From the NCBI GenBank assembly GCA_052246295.1, contig JBQQCO010000010.1: DNA of 64,000 nt; one strand, 5' to 3'. This stretch comes from Piscibacillus sp052246295. Its GTDB lineage: Bacteria > Bacillota > Bacilli > Bacillales > Alkalibacillaceae. Shown in pieces: positions 61,191-64,000 of this stretch. Within the stretch, counting starts at the first letter, position 1, and each line of letters begins with the position of its first letter. Both the position numbers and the translations under genes were made by a program. Below the pieces are notes generated by a model. The model saw only the letters and a list, made by a program, of their open reading frames with translations, did no database searches and was not told the DNA's origin.

Positions 61191-61664
61191 GTGAAATACT
61201 ATATCATAACACTATTAATCATTATTTTTGACCAAGCTACAAAATGGACAGTTGCTTCTAATATGAATCTATATGATTCTGTGGAAGTAATTCCTGGTTT
61301 CTTTTGGATTACATCTCACAGAAACACTGGTGCTGCATGGGGAATATTAGAAGGGCAAATGTGGCTATTTTATATCGTTACTGTCATTGTAATTGGGATC
61401 ATTGTTTATTATATGCAGTTGTATAAGGACAGCTACCCTTGGTTAATGGTTGGATTTGCTTCTATTTTAGGTGGAGCAATTGGTAATTTTATTGATCGTA
61501 TATTTTTACAAAAGGTCATTGATTTTATTGATTTAAATATATTTGGTTATGACTTTCCAATCTTTAATGTAGCTGACTCAGCACTGACAGTAGGAGTAAC
61601 TTTAGTTATTATAATCATGTTAATAGATGAAATGAAAAACAAAGGAAAGAACGTTAATGAGTAA
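61191..61664 (+). CDS. lspA: Lipoprotein signal peptidase
   Basis: Membrane aspartic peptidase (signal peptidase II) that cleaves prolipoproteins such as CtaC and the peptide-binding protein of this window. It has 157 residues, four helices, and catalytic aspartates in GNFIDRI and NVADSALTVG. The start is GTG 61191 (MKYYIITLL), behind GGAGGT; upstream in-frame codons lie before the ribosome site. The stop overlaps ylyB by eight bases. ylyA, which precedes lspA in B. subtilis, is absent. Confidence 0.95.
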   Translation: MKYYIITLLIIIFDQATKWTVASNMNLYDSVEVIPGFFWITSHRNTGAAWGILEGQMWLFYIVTVIVIGIIVYYMQLYKDSYPWLMVGFASILGGAIGNFIDRIFLQKVIDFIDLNIFGYDFPIFNVADSALTVGVTLVIIIMLIDEMKNKGKNVNE

Positions 61665-62568
61665 ACAAGATTTTATCATAACAAAAGAGTATCAAAATAA
61701 ACGGATTGATAAAGTATTAACAGACCTAAACAAAGAGTCTTCAAGAAGCCAAATTCAATCATGGATTAGGGATGGTTACGTTAAGGTCAATGGCGAACAA
61801 GTAAAGAGTAATTATAAATGCCAGTTGAATGACCAAGTTGTATGGGAAGAACCTGAAGTACAAGAGCTTGAAATTGAACCTGAGAATATTCCGTTAGATA
61901 TACGATATGAGGATGAGCATTTGCTGGTGGTTAATAAAGCTAAAGGAATGGTTGTTCATCCATCACATGGTCATCGTACAGGTACATTAGTTCATGCTTT
62001 ACTTTATCACTGTGATGATTTATCTGGAATTAATGGAGTGTATCGTCCTGGAATCGTTCACCGTATTGATAAAGACACTAGCGGATTATTAGTTGTTGCC
62101 AAGCACGATCAAGCTCACGAAATACTATCAGAGCAATTGTCAAATAAAGAAGTGAAACGTTCATATGAAGCCATTGTGCATGGTGTCATCGATCATGACA
62201 AGGCGACAATTGATGCTCCAATTGGGCGTGACCCAAACGATCGTCAGAAAATGGCAGTGGTTGATAATGGTAAGCCAGCAGTTACCCACTTTTCCGTAGT
62301 TGATCGATTTGAAAAGTTCTCACACGTTTATTGTGATTTAGAAACAGGTAGAACTCATCAAATCAGGGTGCATTTTCAATATATTGATTACCCACTTGTA
62401 GGTGACCCGAAATACGGACGGCGTAAGACATTAGATGTTCAAGGACAGGCACTGCACGCTAGAAAGCTATCTTTTAGGCATCCTATGACAGGTGAACAAA
62501 TGAGCTTTACTTGTGAGCCGCCAGACATTTTTAAAGATACTTTAGAAAATGTCTCAAAAATGTATTGA
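61657..62568 (+). CDS. ylyB: RluD-type pseudouridine synthase YlyB
   Basis: Isomerises uridines in 23S rRNA, 303 residues. It has an N-terminal S4 domain (RIDKVLTDLNKESSRSQIQSWIRDGYVKVNG) and catalytic core with Asp in HRIDKDTSGLLVVAK, plus ETGRTHQIRVH. Exact target positions are not evident from sequence. ATG 61657 overlaps the end of lspA. The pyrR promoter begins at its stop codon. Confidence 0.92.
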   Translation: MSKQDFIITKEYQNKRIDKVLTDLNKESSRSQIQSWIRDGYVKVNGEQVKSNYKCQLNDQVVWEEPEVQELEIEPENIPLDIRYEDEHLLVVNKAKGMVVHPSHGHRTGTLVHALLYHCDDLSGINGVYRPGIVHRIDKDTSGLLVVAKHDQAHEILSEQLSNKEVKRSYEAIVHGVIDHDKATIDAPIGRDPNDRQKMAVVDNGKPAVTHFSVVDRFEKFSHVYCDLETGRTHQIRVHFQYIDYPLVGDPKYGRRKTLDVQGQALHARKLSFRHPMTGEQMSFTCEPPDIFKDTLENVSKMY

Positions 62569-62592
62569 CTTTCACAAATAAACCTTTAAAAT
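62565..62592 (+). promoter_or_regulatory. Promoter of the pyr operon
   Basis: TTGACT (62565-62570, overlapping the ylyB stop), a 16-base spacer and TAAAAT (62587-62592) lie about 30 bases before the first PyrR-binding sequence. Confidence 0.65.
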
Positions 62593-62614
62593 AAACAATT
62601 AGAATATAAAACCT

Positions 62615-62719
62615 TTAAACATAGTCCAGAGAGGCTATCAAGGTGACGGTTAAATATATAGGGGATTAGTGTATACAACAACCTCTTTTGTCACCTTGTG
62701 TGCCAAAAGAGGTTTTTTA
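62615..62719 (+). promoter_or_regulatory. PyrR attenuator 1 (pyrR leader)
   Basis: The PyrR-binding anti-antiterminator loop AGTCCAGAGAGGCT is at 62623-62636. The antiterminator pairs CAAGGTGAC (62639-62647) with GTCACCTTG (62690-62698). The terminator is AACCTCTTTTG / CAAAAGAGGTT (62680-62714) plus six T. With UMP, PyrR binds and the operon is stopped before pyrR. Confidence 0.95.
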
Positions 62720-62740
62720 TGTTACCTGAGGAGGGATGTC

Positions 62741-63280
62741 ATGCAGGAAAAAATACAATTGTTAGACCAATCAGCTATAGCAAGAGCGATCAAACGGATA
62801 TCCCATGAAATTATTGAGCGTAATAAAGGAACCGATGATTTAATTTTAGTTGGGATTAAGACGAGAGGGCTACCTTTAGCTAAACGAATTCAGAAAAATA
62901 TTGAGCAAATCGAAAGTGTTACGATTGAAACAGGGGAACTTGATATCTCACTTTATCGAGATGATTTATCTAACCGTGATACAGTCGATGAGCCGACTGT
63001 TAACCAACGTAACATTCCACAAGATATTGCTGGAAAGACCGTTATATTAATAGATGATGTTTTGTATACGGGACGTACAGTGAGAGCAGCGATGGATGCG
63101 ATTATGGATTTAGGTCGGCCGAAAATCATTCAACTTGCTGTATTGGTCGATCGAGGGCACAGAGAATTACCAATAAGAGCTGATTATGTCGGTAAGAACA
63201 TTCCGACTTCCCAGGATGAAGTGATTAAGGTTCAGCTAGAAGAATCTGATGCAGTTGATCAAGTTAGTATTTTTGAATAA
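62741..63280 (+). CDS. pyrR: PyrR: pyrimidine operon RNA-binding attenuator and uracil phosphoribosyltransferase
   Basis: Binds the pyr leader RNA when UMP is high and also has uracil phosphoribosyltransferase activity. It has 179 residues; the PRPP loop VILIDDVLYTGRTVRAAMDA and basic RNA-binding face are present. The true start is ATG 62741 (MQEKIQLLDQSA), behind GAGGAGGG; the longer frame runs back through the terminator. It is flanked on both sides by PyrR-binding leaders, as in B. subtilis. Confidence 0.97.
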   Translation: MQEKIQLLDQSAIARAIKRISHEIIERNKGTDDLILVGIKTRGLPLAKRIQKNIEQIESVTIETGELDISLYRDDLSNRDTVDEPTVNQRNIPQDIAGKTVILIDDVLYTGRTVRAAMDAIMDLGRPKIIQLAVLVDRGHRELPIRADYVGKNIPTSQDEVIKVQLEESDAVDQVSIFE

Positions 63281-63289
63281 TTAAATATA

Positions 63290-63412
63290 TAAACCTTTAA
63301 AAGTTAGTCCAGAGAGGCTAGAAAGGTTGTGAACGTGAGCTTGTTTTATATTACTCGAAGAGTAGTATGTACAAGTGTACCTCTTTGCGACCTTTCGCAA
63401 AGAGGTTTTTTT
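63290..63412 (+). promoter_or_regulatory. PyrR attenuator 2 (pyrR-pyrP leader)
   Basis: A second AGTCCAGAGAGGCT is at 63306-63319. The antiterminator pairs GAAAGGTTG (63321-63329) with CGACCTTTC (63388-63396). The terminator is CCTCTTTGCGA / TCGCAAAGAGG (63380-63405) followed by seven T. It lies within a 356-base pyrR-pyrP gap. Confidence 0.95.
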
Positions 63413-63440
63413 ATGCAAAAAACTGGAAGTTGGATATTGT

Positions 63441-63620
63441 GAAACATGCTTTCGGTGGACGCTTTCCGCGGGTACGGCTTCAACTATCTTTAGAGAAGAA
63501 AATTCCTTTTCCTCTCAAATAGGATTTTCAGCTCGTGCTGTTCATGCTGGAGTCGCCAACTTCGCTCACCATAAAACTAACTTTTCAAAGCTTATAAAAA
63601 TTTCTGAAGGTAAAACCTTC
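63441..63620. repeat. GC-rich Bacillaceae-type repeat inserted in the pyrP leader
   Basis: CGGTGGACGCTTTCCGCGGG (63456-63475) and TCAGCTCGTGCTGTTC parallel the segments CGGCGGACGCTTGCCGTGGG and TCAGCTCGTGCTGTTC at about 50465-50550 inside the 545-bp element. Base composition jumps relative to the flanks. It fills the space between the attenuator terminator and the pyrP ribosome site. A hairpin GAAGGT-AAA-ACCTTC (63606-63620) ends it just before that site. No terminal repeats of the ISL3 element are seen here. Confidence 0.7.
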
Positions 63621-63636
63621 TGTAGGGGGATAAAAA

Positions 63637-64000
63637 ATGAACGCAAACGAAAAAGTGTTAGATGTTAGGGACGTACCAAAATGGAATAAGTGGTTGATTT
63701 TAAGTTTACAGCATTTATTTGCGATGTTTGGTGCAACCATCTTAGTTCCATTTTTAACAGAAATGTCTCCGAGTGTCGCATTGATTACAAGTGGACTTGG
63801 AACGTTAAGCTATTTAATCATCACCAAAGGACAAATTCCAGCATACCTGGGTTCGAGCTTTGCATTCATCACGCCAATTATAGTGGCAACACAGGTTGAA
63901 AGCTTAGCAGGAGCAATGGTAGGAGCATTTTTAGTTGGGATTGTTTACGGAATCGTTGCATTATTGATAAACCTAGCGGGTGTAGATTGGTTACTCAATA
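63637..64000 (+). CDS. pyrP: Uracil permease (partial, cut by window end)
   Basis: Proton-uracil symporter of the nucleobase-cation symporter-2 family. The first 121 residues are visible without a stop (MNANEKVLDVRDVPKWNKW, then LQHLFAMFGATILVPFL and AYLGSSFAFITPI, the UraA/PyrP signature). ATG 63637 follows AGGGGG, six bases away. It is the third element of the pyr operon (pyrR-pyrP) and is controlled by the second PyrR attenuator. A GC-rich repeat sits in its leader. Confidence 0.95.
   Translation, partial: MNANEKVLDVRDVPKWNKWLILSLQHLFAMFGATILVPFLTEMSPSVALITSGLGTLSYLIITKGQIPAYLGSSFAFITPIIVATQVESLAGAMVGAFLVGIVYGIVALLINLAGVDWLLN

Noticed and set aside
1..64000. CRISPR arrays, tRNA/rRNA genes, prophage or toxin-antitoxin modules
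   Set aside because: Looked for on both strands; no regularly spaced repeats, cloverleaf or rRNA-like segments, integrases or small toxin pairs were found.

Overview
The window is 64 kb of low-GC Gram-positive chromosome. Gene content and order match the pycA-cta-ylb-dcw-spoIIG-ylm-pyr segment of the Bacillus subtilis map almost gene for gene. The host is therefore an endospore-forming member of the Bacillaceae: spoIIGA, sigE, sigG, spoVD, spoVE, ylbJ and ylbO are present. MurE carries the DNPR signature of a meso-diaminopimelate cell wall. Long acidic tails or linkers on three surface proteins (CtaC, the peptide-binding lipoprotein and PBP2B) suggest a salt- or alkali-adapted genus, but that is inference. 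There is no prophage, CRISPR array, rRNA or tRNA.

Layout. 1-10.2 kb: pycA, divergent ctaA, and ctaBCDEF, making heme A and the caa3 cytochrome oxidase. 10.3-16.1 kb: a complete D-F-A-B-C dipeptide/oligopeptide ABC importer that separates ctaF from ctaG. 16.4-17.8 kb: the oxidase assembly genes ctaG and yozB. 17.8-31.5 kb: the ylb region (Ric-complex genes, rsmD, coaD, ylbJKL, tmcAL, yceD-rpmF, a crotonase, ylbO, ylbP, a PanE-like gene, a DUF3397 gene). 31.6-50.3 kb: bshC and the division and cell wall cluster mraZ-rsmH-ftsL-pbpB-spoVD-murE-murF-mraY-murD-spoVE-murB-divIB-ftsA-ftsZ, with murF inside it and no murG. 50.3-51.0 kb: an ISL3-derived repeat. 51.1-53.9 kb: spoIIGA-sigE-sigG. 54.0-58.0 kb: ylmC-pgeF-ylmE-sepF-ylmG-ylmH-divIVA. 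58-64 kb: T-box-ileS, lspA, ylyB, PyrR leader-pyrR, second PyrR leader-pyrP (cut by the window end).

The coding content is conserved housekeeping, and I found no undescribed protein system. The less expected signals are non-coding: (i) two copies of an ISL3-ended element, 545 and 210 bp, whose difference is exactly one 335-bp deletion between GCCGTG repeats, the longer one holding a decayed ISL3 transposase; (ii) a minus-strand structured RNA candidate upstream of rsmD with C-rich loops resembling RoxS/RsaE; (iii) a spoIIG promoter with a 21-bp spacer whose -35 lies in the loop of a terminator hairpin; (iv) operator-like sites (FadR-, CodY-, ResD-, MraZ- and Spo0A-like, sigma-H and sigma-F promoters) that tie these genes to fatty-acid, nutrient, redox and sporulation control; (v) a crotonase with both catalytic glutamates replaced. 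All operator calls rest on consensus patterns recalled from the literature and have not been tested by search.
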